Shown here in pieces: positions 21,071 to 33,120 of a DNA stretch of 64,000 nucleotides; position 1 is the stretch's first letter; each line of letters starts with the position of its first letter. Both the position numbers and the translations under genes were made by a program. The notes under the pieces were generated by a model. It saw only the letters and a list, made by a program, of their open reading frames with translations, did no database searches and was not told the origin of the DNA. This stretch comes from Stagnimonas sp965279705 (GTDB taxonomy: Bacteria; Pseudomonadota; Gammaproteobacteria; Nevskiales; Nevskiaceae). The stretch is taken from contig OZ257257.1 of assembly GCA_965279705.1 (NCBI GenBank), forward strand, positions 1,054,001 to 1,118,000. The letters run 5' to 3'.

Positions 21071-21556
21071 GTGCTGCGTGACCGTCTTGTCGCCCTGATC
21101 GAACCTGCGTTGTTGGCGCTGGGTTACGAACTTGTGCTGCTCGAATACAGCCCCGGTATCAAGACGGCCTCGCTGCGTCTTTTTATCGATGGGCCTGAAG
21201 GCGTACAGCTGGGCGACTGCGAAAAAGTGAGCCGCGAAATCGCGGCCCTGCTCGATGTGGAAGATCCGATTGAAAAGGCTTATCAGCTCGAAGTGTCGTC
21301 ACCGGGGCTGGATCGCCCGCTGACCAAGGTCGAGCACTACGAACGCTTCAAGGGCGAGAAAGCACGTGTGCAAACGCTCGTCGCCATCAACGGCCGCAAA
21401 AAGTTCATCGGGCCGATTGTCGGCATCGAAGGGCGCGCCCTGATGCTGAAACAAGATGCTGAGATTGTCCGTATCCCGCTCGCCGATATCGAAAAATCGC
21501 GGCTGGTGCCGGACTACGCCAAAGAGCTGCGCAAAACCCATTCGCTGGACAACTAG
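21071..21556 (+). CDS. rimP: ribosome maturation factor RimP
   Basis: RimP assists maturation of the 30S subunit. I start it at GTG 21071, which has GGAG seven bases upstream and lies beyond the terminator. This gives 161 residues beginning LRDRLVALIEPALLALGYELVLLEY, the normal family N-terminus. The motif LRLFIDGPEGVQLGDCEKVSREIAALLD and then YQLEVSSPGLDRPL are characteristic. A longer frame from 20996 would read through the terminator hairpin and was rejected. It is the first gene of the rimP-nusA-infB operon. Confidence 0.95.
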   Translation: MLRDRLVALIEPALLALGYELVLLEYSPGIKTASLRLFIDGPEGVQLGDCEKVSREIAALLDVEDPIEKAYQLEVSSPGLDRPLTKVEHYERFKGEKARVQTLVAINGRKKFIGPIVGIEGRALMLKQDAEIVRIPLADIEKSRLVPDYAKELRKTHSLDN

Positions 21557-21571
21557 AAGGGCAATAAGAGC

Positions 21572-23053
21572 ATGAACAAGAACGTGCTGATGATGGTCGA
21601 GGTCGTCTCCAACGAAAAAGGTGTGGAGCCCGAGATCGTGTTCGAAGCGCTGGAAGCCGCACTCGCGTCTGCCAGCAAAGAGCACTACGGCAGCGAGTGG
21701 GATATCGTCGTCTCGATCGACCGTGATACCGGAGAATACGAAACCTTTCGCCAGTGGATTGTGGTCGACGACGAAGACGAGAACTTCGAGTCGCCCGAGC
21801 GCCAGACACTGCTCGCCCGCGCGCAGATCGACAACTCTGATGCGCAGGTTGGCGACAGCAGGATTGAGCCGCTGAAGTCGATCGAGTTTGGTCGCATCGG
21901 TGCGCAGAAGGCCAAGCAGGTCATTTTCCAGCGTATCCGCGATGCCGAGCGTGCCCGTGTGGTCGAGGCGTTTCAGGATCGCATCGGCGAGCTGATCTCC
22001 GGCATCGTCAAGCGCATAGAGCGCGGCAACGTGATCATCGATCTGGGTAACAATGTTGAGGCGATCATCGTGCGCGAGCAGATGATTCCGCGCGAGCCGA
22101 TCCGCCCGAATGATCGCGTGCGTGGTTATCTCTATGAAGTGAGCCCGCAGCAGCGCGGCCCGCAGATCTTCCTGAGCCGCACCAAGCCCGAATACCTGAT
22201 GGAGCTGTTCAAGCTCGAAGTGCCCGAAATCGCACAGGGCCTGATCGAATTGAAGGGGGCGGCCCGCGACCCCGGCGTGCGCGCCAAGATCGCCGTGCAG
22301 GCCAAGGACAAGCGCATTGACCCGGTCGGCGCCTGCGTCGGCATGCGTGGTTCGCGCGTGCAGGCCGTGACGACGGAACTCGCCGGCGAGCGCGTCGATA
22401 TCGTGCCCTGGGACAATAACCCCGCGCAGTTCGTCATCAATGCCATGGCGCCGGCTGAAGTCGAGTCGTTGATCATGGATGAGGAGGCGCACTCGATGAT
22501 GATTGCCGTCGCCGAAGACAAGCTGGCGCAGGCCATTGGCCGCGGCGGCCAGAACGTGCGGCTCGCCAGCGAGTTGACCGGCTGGGTGCTCAATGTGATG
22601 ACGGCCTCCGACGCCGAAGCCCGCAAAGAACAAGAGAACAGCGGCCTGCTGCAGCTGTTCATGGATGGCCTCGACGTCGATGCCGACATCGCTGGCATCC
22701 TGGTGCAGGAAGGCTTTGCTTCGCTTGAAGAAATCGCCTACGTCCCCACTGAAGAACTGCTGCAGATTGAAGAGTTCGACGAGGGCATGGTCGAAGAACT
22801 TCGCAACCGCGCCAAAGACGTGCTGCTTAATCGCGCGCTGGCCAAGGCCGAGCGTGCCACCGGCACCAAGCCAGCGGATGACCTGCTGGCGGTCGAAGGC
22901 ATGGACGAAGATCTCGCGTTTGCGCTCGCCGAGAAGGGCGTCGTGACCCGCGAAAACCTGGGCGATCTCGCCACCTTCGAGTTTCTGGATCTGCTGCCTG
23001 ACTTCGACGAAGCCAAGGCAACACAACTGATTATGACTGCGCGCGGCCTGTAG
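21572..23053 (+). CDS. nusA: transcription termination/antitermination factor NusA
   Basis: NusA binds RNA polymerase and modulates pausing, termination and antitermination. The 493-residue protein has an N-terminal polymerase-binding domain (residues 1-125), an S1 domain (about 135-200), two KH domains (KDKRIDPVGACVGMRGSRV near 250 and EDKLAQAIGRGGQNVRLASEL near 317) and two C-terminal acidic repeats (about 365-425 and 435-490). These repeats are typical of gammaproteobacterial NusA. Spacing to rimP is 15 bases. Confidence 0.98.
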   Translation: MNKNVLMMVEVVSNEKGVEPEIVFEALEAALASASKEHYGSEWDIVVSIDRDTGEYETFRQWIVVDDEDENFESPERQTLLARAQIDNSDAQVGDSRIEPLKSIEFGRIGAQKAKQVIFQRIRDAERARVVEAFQDRIGELISGIVKRIERGNVIIDLGNNVEAIIVREQMIPREPIRPNDRVRGYLYEVSPQQRGPQIFLSRTKPEYLMELFKLEVPEIAQGLIELKGAARDPGVRAKIAVQAKDKRIDPVGACVGMRGSRVQAVTTELAGERVDIVPWDNNPAQFVINAMAPAEVESLIMDEEAHSMMIAVAEDKLAQAIGRGGQNVRLASELTGWVLNVMTASDAEARKEQENSGLLQLFMDGLDVDADIAGILVQEGFASLEEIAYVPTEELLQIEEFDEGMVEELRNRAKDVLLNRALAKAERATGTKPADDLLAVEGMDEDLAFALAEKGVVTRENLGDLATFEFLDLLPDFDEAKATQLIMTARGL

Positions 23054-23088
23054 TTTTTCTGGCTGCTGCCTACTGAGTGGATGACTGA

Positions 23089-25860
<2,772 letters not shown>

Positions 25861-26301
25861 TTGGGCAACCAGCGAGACTACCCCCGCGCCGCGCGCTTCA
25901 ACTCGCAGCTGCGCGAGGAGCTGGTGCAACTGCTGCGCGATCAGGTGATTCACGACCCGCGTGTGGCGGGCGTGGATCTCTCGATCACCTCTATCGATAC
26001 GCTGGCCGATATGCGTGAGTCGCGAATCCTGATGTCGTCACTCGCTGATGACGCCACGCTGCTCAAAGCAGTGCAGGGCCTCAATCATGCCGCTGGTAAG
26101 TTGCGCCATGAAGTTGGCCTGCGCCTGCACATTCGCTATATCCCGGTGCTCACCTTTGTCGTGGATGAGGCGACCCGCGACGGCGATCGCGTCAATGCCT
26201 TGATTCGCACGGTGATGGCGAAGGATCGTGCGGCGGCTGAAGCGCGCGGTGATGTCGTCGAGCCACCTTCGCCGCCAGCGAAGCCATCTAACGACGAGTA
26301 G
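25861..26301 (+). CDS. rbfA: ribosome-binding factor A
   Basis: RbfA binds the 30S subunit during 16S rRNA 5'-end maturation and cold adaptation. The 146-residue protein starts with TTG at 25861, immediately after the infB stop, and reads GNQRDYPRAARFNSQLREELVQLLRDQV, the standard family N-terminus. The KH-like core includes VAGVDLSITSIDTLADMRESRI and LRHEVGLRLHIRYIPVLTF. A short acidic/proline tail ends the protein. Zero spacing to infB implies translational coupling. Confidence 0.95.
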   Translation: MGNQRDYPRAARFNSQLREELVQLLRDQVIHDPRVAGVDLSITSIDTLADMRESRILMSSLADDATLLKAVQGLNHAAGKLRHEVGLRLHIRYIPVLTFVVDEATRDGDRVNALIRTVMAKDRAAAEARGDVVEPPSPPAKPSNDE

Positions 26302-26307
26302 TCGCGC

Positions 26308-27231
26308 GTGTCCAAGCCGCGCCGTCCACTGCGCCGCGCAATCAACGGCGTATTGTTGCTCGACAAGCCGAAGGGTGTGACTTCGCACCAGGCCTTGCTC
26401 ACCGTGCGTGTGCTCTATAACGCGGATAAAGCTGGCCATACCGGTACGCTCGATCCGCTCGCGACGGGCTTGCTGCCGATCTGCTTCGGGCATGCCACCA
26501 AGCTCACCGCGCATCTGCTCGATGCTACCAAGCGATACCTCGCTGAAGTGAAGTTGGGCGAGGCCACCACCACCGGCGATAGCGAGGGCGAGCTTACTGC
26601 GCGTAGCGATTCTGCTGGCGTGACGCTCGCCGAATTACAGGCCGCTGCCGTGGCCTGCACTGGCGCCATCCAGCAAGTGCCGCCGATGCATTCCGCCATC
26701 AAGCGCGATGGCACGCACCTGTATGAGTTAGCGCGTGATGGGGTGGAGGTCGAGCGCGAGCCACGCGAGGTGCAGATTCATGCACTGCGCGTACTCGCCT
26801 TCGATGGCGTCACGGCGACTCTCGATGTGACGTGCAGCAAGGGCACATACATCCGCACGCTGGCTGAAGATTGGGCCAAGAAATTTGGCCAGGTCGCACA
26901 TTTGTCTGGCCTGCGACGCCTCGCGGTCGGCCATTACGGCGCGCCCGAGCCAGCGCAGATGGTGACGCTGGCTGCTCTGGAAGCAGCATCAGATTTCGCC
27001 TCACTCGATCGCCACCTGCTGTCCTCGCTGACGGTCGTTGCCGGTTGGCCATCAGTGGTTGTCACGGTCGAACAGGCCGCCAGACTCGACTTCGGTTTCA
27101 CCATCCCCAGCGATGCGCCGCCCGGCTGGGTGACGATATGTTTGGAGAGCGGCGGTTTTTTGGGGTTGGGTGAACAGTTTCCAAATGGCATTCTGCAACC
27201 GCGTCGCTGGTTCGGTGCCGAGGGGATTTAG
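26308..27231 (+). CDS. truB: tRNA pseudouridine(55) synthase
   Basis: TruB converts U55 in the T-loop of tRNAs to pseudouridine. The 307-residue protein starts with GTG at 26308. It shows GVLLLDKPKGVTSHQALLTV, then the catalytic aspartate at residue 49 in HTGTLDPLATGLLP, then KRYLAEVKLGEATTTGDSEGE and the RGTYIRTLAED-like motif (KGTYIRTLAEDW). The C-terminal PUA-like part is present. It is the last gene of the contiguous nusA operon; the usual next gene, rpsO, is displaced by 3.2 kb. Confidence 0.96.
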   Translation: MSKPRRPLRRAINGVLLLDKPKGVTSHQALLTVRVLYNADKAGHTGTLDPLATGLLPICFGHATKLTAHLLDATKRYLAEVKLGEATTTGDSEGELTARSDSAGVTLAELQAAAVACTGAIQQVPPMHSAIKRDGTHLYELARDGVEVEREPREVQIHALRVLAFDGVTATLDVTCSKGTYIRTLAEDWAKKFGQVAHLSGLRRLAVGHYGAPEPAQMVTLAALEAASDFASLDRHLLSSLTVVAGWPSVVVTVEQAARLDFGFTIPSDAPPGWVTICLESGGFLGLGEQFPNGILQPRRWFGAEGI

Positions 27232-27373
27232 TGCGTGCTTCAATGGCGCTTCTATCCATCATTAAGGCCGACGATCTCAAATAAGCTTTGTGGTTCAGCA
27301 CCTTTGGCTATGCGTGCTGTCCGAGTCTTCTGACAAATCATCAGAGGCGCGCAATGACTATCGTGACTTACGC

Positions 27374-28990
27374 ATGAGTCTGCTGGGTAGAGTCCTGCTT
27401 TTGCTGGGGCTGATTTGTTTTGTGCCTGCAAGCACGGCAAAGGTCGTAAAGGATATCGGCCCAAACGCCCAGACGACGGTCGTATCGGCCTCCTCGGAAG
27501 AACTGCAAGCACTGCATGTCTTGAATCGTCTCGGGTATGGACCAGCGCCGGGGGATATTGATCGCGTTTTGCAAATAGGTCTGGAGACTTACATCCAACA
27601 GCAACTCCATCCCGAAAGCTTGGATATGCCAGCCACTCTCTCAGAAAGGCTGAAGATGATTCCCGATATAAACAGCACGGATGCGGCGCTCTACGCAGAC
27701 TACGGTCCCCCTCAGCGAAAAGCGGCTGCAGGAGATCAGACAAAGATCAAAGCGGTGACGCAGAGGCAGAATCAAATTACGGATGCCGCGCGTGAAGCCC
27801 GTCTTTTGAGGGCCGTTTACAGTCCTGCACAGTTGCAGGAATCGATGGTCGATTTCTGGTTCAACCATTTCAATGTCTTTGCTGGCAAAGGGCAGGAAGG
27901 CCGGATTTGGACCGGTAATTTCGAGCGCGACGCCATTCGTCCGCATGTGTTTGGCCGATTCCGGGATCTTTTGGGTGCAACAGCAAAGCATCCGGCGATG
28001 CTGAACTACCTCGACAATCGAAAGAGCACATCTGAGCGCACCACCAAAAGCGGTAAAACGCTGGGCGGCCTCAATGAGAACTACGCGCGCGAAGTGATGG
28101 AGTTGCACACCCTCGGCGTGAATGACGGCTATACGCAGGCTGATGTAACGGCGCTGGCGCGAATATTCACCGGGTGGGGATATGACCCCAAGCAGCTGGT
28201 AGATCGGGTTGCCCCGGCTTTTTTCTTCAACAGCAAAAAGCACGATGCCTACGAGAAGAAATTTCTCGGCAATACGTTTGCTGCTGCTGGCGGCGAAGAG
28301 GAAGGCGAAAGAGCACTGGATCTGCTGGCAGCGCACCCTGCAACAGCAAGACACCTGTCTTACAAAATTGCTCAATACTTTGTTAGCGATAATCCACCAC
28401 CACAGTTGGTCGAGAAGATGGCCAAGCGCTGGCGAGAAACCGATGGCGATATTCGCAAAGTGCTCGATACGCTGTTCAAAAGCCCAGAGTTCTGGTCTGC
28501 GGATGTGGTTGCCAAGAAATTCAAGACGCCTTGGCAGTACTTAGTGTCAAGCCTGCGCGCAACAGGGTTGCCGATGGTGACCAATGTGAAACCCTTGCTC
28601 GGCATGCTCAAGCAGAACGGGCAAGCGCTTTATGGCTGCACGACGCCGGATGGCTACAAAAATACCCAGGCAGCGTGGCTAAACTCGGATGCCCTTATTT
28701 TCAGACTGAATTTTGCCAACGCCTTGGGCACTGGCAATCTGCCATTGTGGAAATCAATGCCGACAGCCGCTGCGTCTGGCATGAGTTCTGATGACGACGC
28801 CGGAATGATGGCGACGGTCGAAAAACGACCTGAGTTAACGACTGCAAAATCGCAAGTTGCCGATCCTTTCTTGATGCAGTCGACGCTTGGCGCTGCATTT
28901 TCACAAACCACGCTAGATGCCTGGGCAATGGCTCGTCCTCAGTTGAGAGCGGGATTGATTCTGGGCAGTCCAGAGTTCATGCGGCGTTGA
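27374..28990 (+). CDS. DUF1800 family exported protein
   Basis: The 538-residue protein starts at ATG 27374, giving a clear signal peptide (LLGRVLLLLGLICFVPASTA). A longer frame from 27290 was rejected. The opening of the mature part, LHVLNRLGYGPAPGDIDRVLQIG, and later NFERDAIRPHVFGRFRDLL, NENYAREVMELHTLGV and ALARIFTGWGYD are DUF1800 hallmarks. The function is unknown. It is paired with a DUF1501 gene 16 bases downstream, a very common pairing in bacteria. Base composition is visibly lower in G+C than its neighbours, and the pair interrupts the truB-rpsO junction. Confidence 0.88.
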   Translation: MSLLGRVLLLLGLICFVPASTAKVVKDIGPNAQTTVVSASSEELQALHVLNRLGYGPAPGDIDRVLQIGLETYIQQQLHPESLDMPATLSERLKMIPDINSTDAALYADYGPPQRKAAAGDQTKIKAVTQRQNQITDAAREARLLRAVYSPAQLQESMVDFWFNHFNVFAGKGQEGRIWTGNFERDAIRPHVFGRFRDLLGATAKHPAMLNYLDNRKSTSERTTKSGKTLGGLNENYAREVMELHTLGVNDGYTQADVTALARIFTGWGYDPKQLVDRVAPAFFFNSKKHDAYEKKFLGNTFAAAGGEEEGERALDLLAAHPATARHLSYKIAQYFVSDNPPPQLVEKMAKRWRETDGDIRKVLDTLFKSPEFWSADVVAKKFKTPWQYLVSSLRATGLPMVTNVKPLLGMLKQNGQALYGCTTPDGYKNTQAAWLNSDALIFRLNFANALGTGNLPLWKSMPTAAASGMSSDDDAGMMATVEKRPELTTAKSQVADPFLMQSTLGAAFSQTTLDAWAMARPQLRAGLILGSPEFMRR

Positions 28991-29006
28991 ACGCCAGGAG
29001 GCACTG

Positions 29007-30254
29007 ATGAATCGCAGAAATCTTCTCAAGATCGGGCTGGCTGCCGGCACCACTTTGTTATTGCCCGCCCAGTTTGCGTGGGCCGCAAAAAATGGCACTC
29101 CGCCAAAGCGGTTAATTGTCGTGATGTTGCGCGGCGCGATTGATGGGCTGAGCGTGGTGGTGCCTTATGTCGAAGAGAACTATTACCGACTGCGTTCGAC
29201 TATCGCGATTGCCAAGCCGGGCGACGCAGATGGCGCCCTTGATCTTGACGGCCGGTTTGGGCTGCATCCAGCGCTGGAAATGTTGATGCCGTTTTGGCAG
29301 CAGAAACAGCTGGCGTTTATCCAGGCCAGCGGTTCAAGCGACCCGACTCGATCGCACTTTGAAGCGCAGGACTACATGGAAACCGGCCAGCCTGGAGTAA
29401 AGCGCGTATCCGATGGCTGGATGAACCGTCTGCTCGGGTTCATGCCAGACGAAAATTCGGTGCTGAATGCGGTCAGTTTGGGCCCCGTGTTGCCGCGCAT
29501 CCTGAGTGGCGTGCAGGATGTTTCCAGCGTTCCGCTGGGTCGCGAAGCAAGCAGGGCAACAGCAATGGACAAGCCCGAGATCAACGCCGCGTTTGATCGA
29601 ATGTATGAAGATTCTGACGCGCTTGCTGCCGCATATCGACAAGGCCGTAAATCACGCAAGCAAGTCTTGAATGATCTTAATAGCGATCCGGTCTCCCCAG
29701 AATCGAATGTGGCTGACAACGGTGCGCCATCCCCAGCGGGATTCGCGCTTGACGCCAGTCAGCTGGCAACGCTGGTTCGCCGCAATCCGGGCATGCAGTT
29801 GGCATTCGCACAACTCGGTGGCTGGGACACCCATGTCAGTCAAGGTGGTGCCAGAGGACAGCTGGCCAATCGTCTCAAATCGCTAGGCGAGGGTTTGAAG
29901 ACGCTGGCGACGGACCTAGGACCGGAATGGCGTCATACCGTGGTTGTCGTGATGAGCGAGTTCGGTCGGACCGCCCGCCAGAATGGGACGAATGGTACCG
30001 ACCACGGACATGGCAATGCGATGTGGGTGATGGGTGGTCCGGTTGCAGGTGGCAAGGTATATGGCGACTGGCCGGGTCTTGATGATGCACAGCTGCATGA
30101 AGGGCGAGATCTGGCAGTCACCACTGACTTCAGAAGCGTGCTTAAGGAAATTTGCGAGCGGCATTTGCAGGTTGATTCAGAAAAGCTCGCTGGCGTGTTT
30201 CCGAATGCGCCCAACACGCCAGCGTCGATTTCCAACAAGCTGATTAGCGTCTAA
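29007..30254 (+). CDS. DUF1501 family exported protein
   Basis: The 415-residue protein begins MNRRNLLKIGLAAGTTLLLPAQFAWA, with twin arginines before a hydrophobic core, so export by the Tat system is likely. The conserved segments RLIVVMLRGAIDGLSVVVPY, PTRSHFEAQDYMETG, LGGWDTHVSQGG and VVVMSEFGRTARQNG, followed by GTDHGHGNAMWVMGGPV, mark the DUF1501 family. This family is distantly related to the alkaline phosphatase/sulfatase fold, with metal-binding-like Asp and His residues. Activity is not established. It is co-transcribed with the DUF1800 gene and an AGGAGG-type ribosome-binding site precedes it. Confidence 0.88.
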   Translation: MNRRNLLKIGLAAGTTLLLPAQFAWAAKNGTPPKRLIVVMLRGAIDGLSVVVPYVEENYYRLRSTIAIAKPGDADGALDLDGRFGLHPALEMLMPFWQQKQLAFIQASGSSDPTRSHFEAQDYMETGQPGVKRVSDGWMNRLLGFMPDENSVLNAVSLGPVLPRILSGVQDVSSVPLGREASRATAMDKPEINAAFDRMYEDSDALAAAYRQGRKSRKQVLNDLNSDPVSPESNVADNGAPSPAGFALDASQLATLVRRNPGMQLAFAQLGGWDTHVSQGGARGQLANRLKSLGEGLKTLATDLGPEWRHTVVVVMSEFGRTARQNGTNGTDHGHGNAMWVMGGPVAGGKVYGDWPGLDDAQLHEGRDLAVTTDFRSVLKEICERHLQVDSEKLAGVFPNAPNTPASISNKLISV

Positions 30255-30315
30255 GTCCCTCGTTTATCGTGAAGAGAGGGCGTCGGCAGAAGGGCCAGCT
30301 GCGGATTCATAGCGA

Positions 30316-30344
30316 TTGTATGATCGCCCGGGGCCCTTTATACT
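30316..30344 (+). promoter_or_regulatory. sigma70-type promoter of rpsO
   Basis: TTGTAT (30316-30321) and TATACT (30339-30344) are separated by 17 bases and lie 74 bases before the rpsO start. This gives rpsO its own promoter independent of the DUF1800-DUF1501 insertion. Confidence 0.7.
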
Positions 30345-30417
30345 TTCGCGCTCGAAAAATCGACCGTTAATTCATCAGCCAGTTTCTGGCTTCACAGCAT
30401 AGTTTGGAGTGGTATTC

Positions 30418-30687
30418 ATGTCCGTCACCCTCGAAGAAAGAACCGCAGTCATTGAGAAATTTGCACGCGCCAAGGGCGACACCGGCTCGCCGGAAGTGCA
30501 GGTTGCGCTGCTCACCAACCGCATCAACACCCTGGCTCCTCACTTTGAGGCGCACAAGAAAGACAACCACGGTCGCCGTGGCTTGCTCAAGCTGGTCAAC
30601 CAGCGCCGCCAGATGCTCGACTACCTCAAGAGCACCGACGCCCCCCGTTACACCAAGCTGATCGCTGACCTCGGCCTCCGCCGCTAA
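30418..30687 (+). CDS. rpsO: 30S ribosomal protein S15
   Basis: S15 binds 16S rRNA helices 20-22 early in 30S assembly and bridges to the 50S subunit. From ATG 30418 the protein is 89 residues, the standard length. It contains TGSPEVQVALLTNRINTLAPHF and NHGRRGLLKLVNQRRQMLDYL, which are conserved RNA-contact regions. An upstream in-frame ATG at 30409 would add three residues and is unlikely. A terminator lies between rpsO and pnp, as in Escherichia coli. Confidence 0.98.
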   Translation: MSVTLEERTAVIEKFARAKGDTGSPEVQVALLTNRINTLAPHFEAHKKDNHGRRGLLKLVNQRRQMLDYLKSTDAPRYTKLIADLGLRR

Positions 30688-30697
30688 GCGACCCCAC

Positions 30698-30726
30698 AAA
30701 CCGCGCCACTGGCGCGGTTTGTTTTT
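30698..30726 (+). terminator. intrinsic terminator between rpsO and pnp
   Basis: A ten-base perfect stem (30698-30707 with 30711-30720) with loop ACT is followed by GTTTTTG. It should separate much of rpsO expression from pnp. Confidence 0.85.
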
Positions 30727-30807
30727 GTGCGTCTTGCATGACGCTGTTGAAACCGCATTCGCCATCCGGGCAACTGCGCCAAGAATCCAAACGAGAGAAA
30801 GAAGACC

Positions 30808-32913
30808 ATGACGTTCCCCGTCCCCGCCACACGCGTTGCATTCCAATACGGCCAGCACGAAGTCGTGCTCGAAACCGGCCACATGGCTCGCCAGGCTACC
30901 GCTGCCGTCGTCGTCTCTATCGCCGAGACCGTGGTGCTGGTGTCGGTCGTCGCCAAGAAGGAAGCGAAGGAAGGCCAGGATTTCTTCCCGCTCACCGTCG
31001 ATTACATGGAGCGCTTCTACGCCGGCGGCCGTATTCCCGGTGGTTTCTTCAAGCGCGAAGGCCGCCAGACCGAGAACGAGACGCTGACCTCGCGCCTCAT
31101 CGACCGTCCGCTGCGCCCGCTGTTCCCGGAAGGCTATTACAACGAAATTCAGGTGGTGGCGACGGTGCTGTCGCTCAACCCGCAGGTGAGCGGTGATATC
31201 GCGGCCCTCATCGGCGCCTCCGCTGCCATGTCGCTCTCCGGCGTGCCTTTCCAGGGCCCGATCGGTGCTGCGCGCGTTGGTTATGCCAACGGCCAGTACA
31301 TCCTCAACCCCACCGCAGCCCAGCTCACCACTTCGCAGCTCGATCTCGTCGTCGCCGGTACCGCCAGCGCTGTGATGATGGTCGAGTCCGAGGCCCAGCA
31401 GTTGAGCGAGGAAGTGATGCTCGGCGCCGTGCTGTTCGGCCATGAGCAGATGCAGGTCGCCATCAAGGCCATCAACGAACTCGTCGCCATTGCTGGCAAG
31501 CCGAAAATCGAGTGGAGCGCGCCTGCTGAACCGGCTGCGCTCACCGCCGCCATGGACGCCGCCGAAGCCGACGTGACCGCCGCCTACAGCATCACCGAGA
31601 AGATGGCGCGCCAGACCGCCGTCGGTGCCGTCAAGAAGCGTCTCACCGAGCAGCTCGCTTCGGGCGACGCCCCGCAGTTCACCGCCGGCAAAGTGAAGGA
31701 TGCGTTCGGCAACCTCGAAGCCAAGGTCGTCCGCAACCGTATTCTCGATGGCCAGCCGCGCATCGACGGCCGTGACCGCACCACCGTGCGTGGCCTGACC
31801 ATGGGCACCTCGATTCTGCCCCGCGTGCACGGTTCGTCCGTGTTCACCCGTGGCGAGACGCAGGTCGTCGCCGCCGTCACCCTCGGCACCGGTAAGGACA
31901 ACCAGCTCATCGACGCTGCTAGCGGCGAGAGCAAGGACACCTTCCTGTTCAACTACAACTTCCCTCCCTACTGCGTCGGCGAAACCGGCCGCCTCAACGC
32001 GCCCAAGCGCCGCGAAATCGGCCACGGCCGTCTCGCCAAGCGCGGCCTGCTGGCTGTGATGCCGGATCTGGAGCGCGAGTTCCCCTACGTGGTCCGCGTC
32101 GTCACCGAAGTGATGGAGTCGAATGGCTCTTCGTCGATGGCCTCGGTCTGCTCCGCCAGCTTGGCGTTGATGGACGCCGGCGTGCCCTTGAAGGCGCCGG
32201 TCGCCGGTGTGGCCATGGGCCTGATTCTCGAAGGCTCGCGCTTTGCCGTGCTCACCGACATTCTCGGTGACGAAGATCATCTCGGCGACATGGACTTCAA
32301 GGTGGCTGGCTCGGTCAACGGCATCAGCGCTTTGCAGATGGACATCAAGACCGCCGGTATCACCGGCGAGATCATGAAGCTGGCGTTGGAGCAGGCCAAG
32401 GCCGCACGCCTGCACATCCTCACCGCGATGACTGCCGCACTGCCGTCTACTCGCGGCGAGCTGTCGAGCTACGCGCCGCGTATCACCACCATCAAGATCA
32501 ACCCGGAGAAGATCCGCGAAGTCATCGGCAAGGGCGGCGCGACCATCCGCTCGATCACCGAAGCGACCGGCACCTCGATCGACATCCAGGACGACGGCAC
32601 TATCAAGATCGCGGCGACCAGCGGCGAAGCTGCTGAAGCCGCGATTGCGCGCATCACCATGCTGACCCGCGAAGTGCAGGTGGGCGACATCTACGAAGGC
32701 CGCGTGGCCCGCCTGATGGACTTCGGTGCGTTCGTGACGATTCTGCCCGGCCGTGATGGTCTGGTTCACATCAGCCAGCTTTCTGAAGAGCGCGTCGAGA
32801 AAGTGGAGAACGTGGTGAAAGAGGGCGATATCGTGCGCGTGAAAGTGCTCGAAGTCGGCCGCGACGGCAAGATTCGCCTGTCGATGAAGGCTTCTGACGT
32901 GGGTGCTGCATAA
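30808..32913 (+). CDS. pnp: polyribonucleotide nucleotidyltransferase (PNPase)
   Basis: PNPase is a trimeric 3'-to-5' phosphorolytic exoribonuclease and degradosome component. The 701-residue protein has two RNase PH domains (first with FFKREGRQTENETLTSRLIDRPLRPLFP near 77, second from about 315), an intervening helical domain, a KH domain (INPEKIREVIGKGGATIRSI near 565) and an S1 domain (GDIYEGRVARLMDFGAFVTILPGRDGLVHISQLS near 627). In Escherichia coli pnp is autoregulated through RNase III cleavage of its leader; the leader here was not modelled. Confidence 0.98.
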   Translation: MTFPVPATRVAFQYGQHEVVLETGHMARQATAAVVVSIAETVVLVSVVAKKEAKEGQDFFPLTVDYMERFYAGGRIPGGFFKREGRQTENETLTSRLIDRPLRPLFPEGYYNEIQVVATVLSLNPQVSGDIAALIGASAAMSLSGVPFQGPIGAARVGYANGQYILNPTAAQLTTSQLDLVVAGTASAVMMVESEAQQLSEEVMLGAVLFGHEQMQVAIKAINELVAIAGKPKIEWSAPAEPAALTAAMDAAEADVTAAYSITEKMARQTAVGAVKKRLTEQLASGDAPQFTAGKVKDAFGNLEAKVVRNRILDGQPRIDGRDRTTVRGLTMGTSILPRVHGSSVFTRGETQVVAAVTLGTGKDNQLIDAASGESKDTFLFNYNFPPYCVGETGRLNAPKRREIGHGRLAKRGLLAVMPDLEREFPYVVRVVTEVMESNGSSSMASVCSASLALMDAGVPLKAPVAGVAMGLILEGSRFAVLTDILGDEDHLGDMDFKVAGSVNGISALQMDIKTAGITGEIMKLALEQAKAARLHILTAMTAALPSTRGELSSYAPRITTIKINPEKIREVIGKGGATIRSITEATGTSIDIQDDGTIKIAATSGEAAEAAIARITMLTREVQVGDIYEGRVARLMDFGAFVTILPGRDGLVHISQLSEERVEKVENVVKEGDIVRVKVLEVGRDGKIRLSMKASDVGAA

Positions 32914-32936
32914 CGTCAGGTTTAGCTTATCGCTGC

Positions 32937-32965
32937 AAAAAAGCCGCCTTTTGGGCGGCTTTTTT
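32937..32965 (+). terminator. intrinsic terminator after pnp
   Basis: The stem GCCGCC/GGCGGC (32943-32948 with 32954-32959) is extended by A/T pairs and followed by six T. It lies about 25 bases after the pnp stop. Confidence 0.92.
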
Positions 32966-33090
32966 GTTGTGCGGCGCAACAATTCAGTTCAATTCACCGA
33001 TATCGTGCAAATAGTTCAACAAAAGACCGCCGAAAGGCTTGTCATGAAGGCTTGAGCGCAGCACAATCCGCGCGTTGGCTTTCAAAAGCC

Positions 33091-33120
33091 AAAAAAAACC
33101 CCCTTCGATAAAGAAGGGGG
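33091..33120 (-). terminator. intrinsic terminator of the candidate small RNA
   Basis: Read on the minus strand, an eight-base stem CCCCCTTC/GAAGGGGG (33120-33113 with 33106-33099) with a six-base loop is followed by eight consecutive T (33098-33091). Confidence 0.9.

Noticed and set aside
30367..32982. 871-codon minus-strand frame opposite rpsO and pnp
   Set aside because: It is antisense to two certain genes, has a low-complexity His/Arg/Gly/Asp-rich composition typical of shadow frames in high-G+C DNA, and matches no family.
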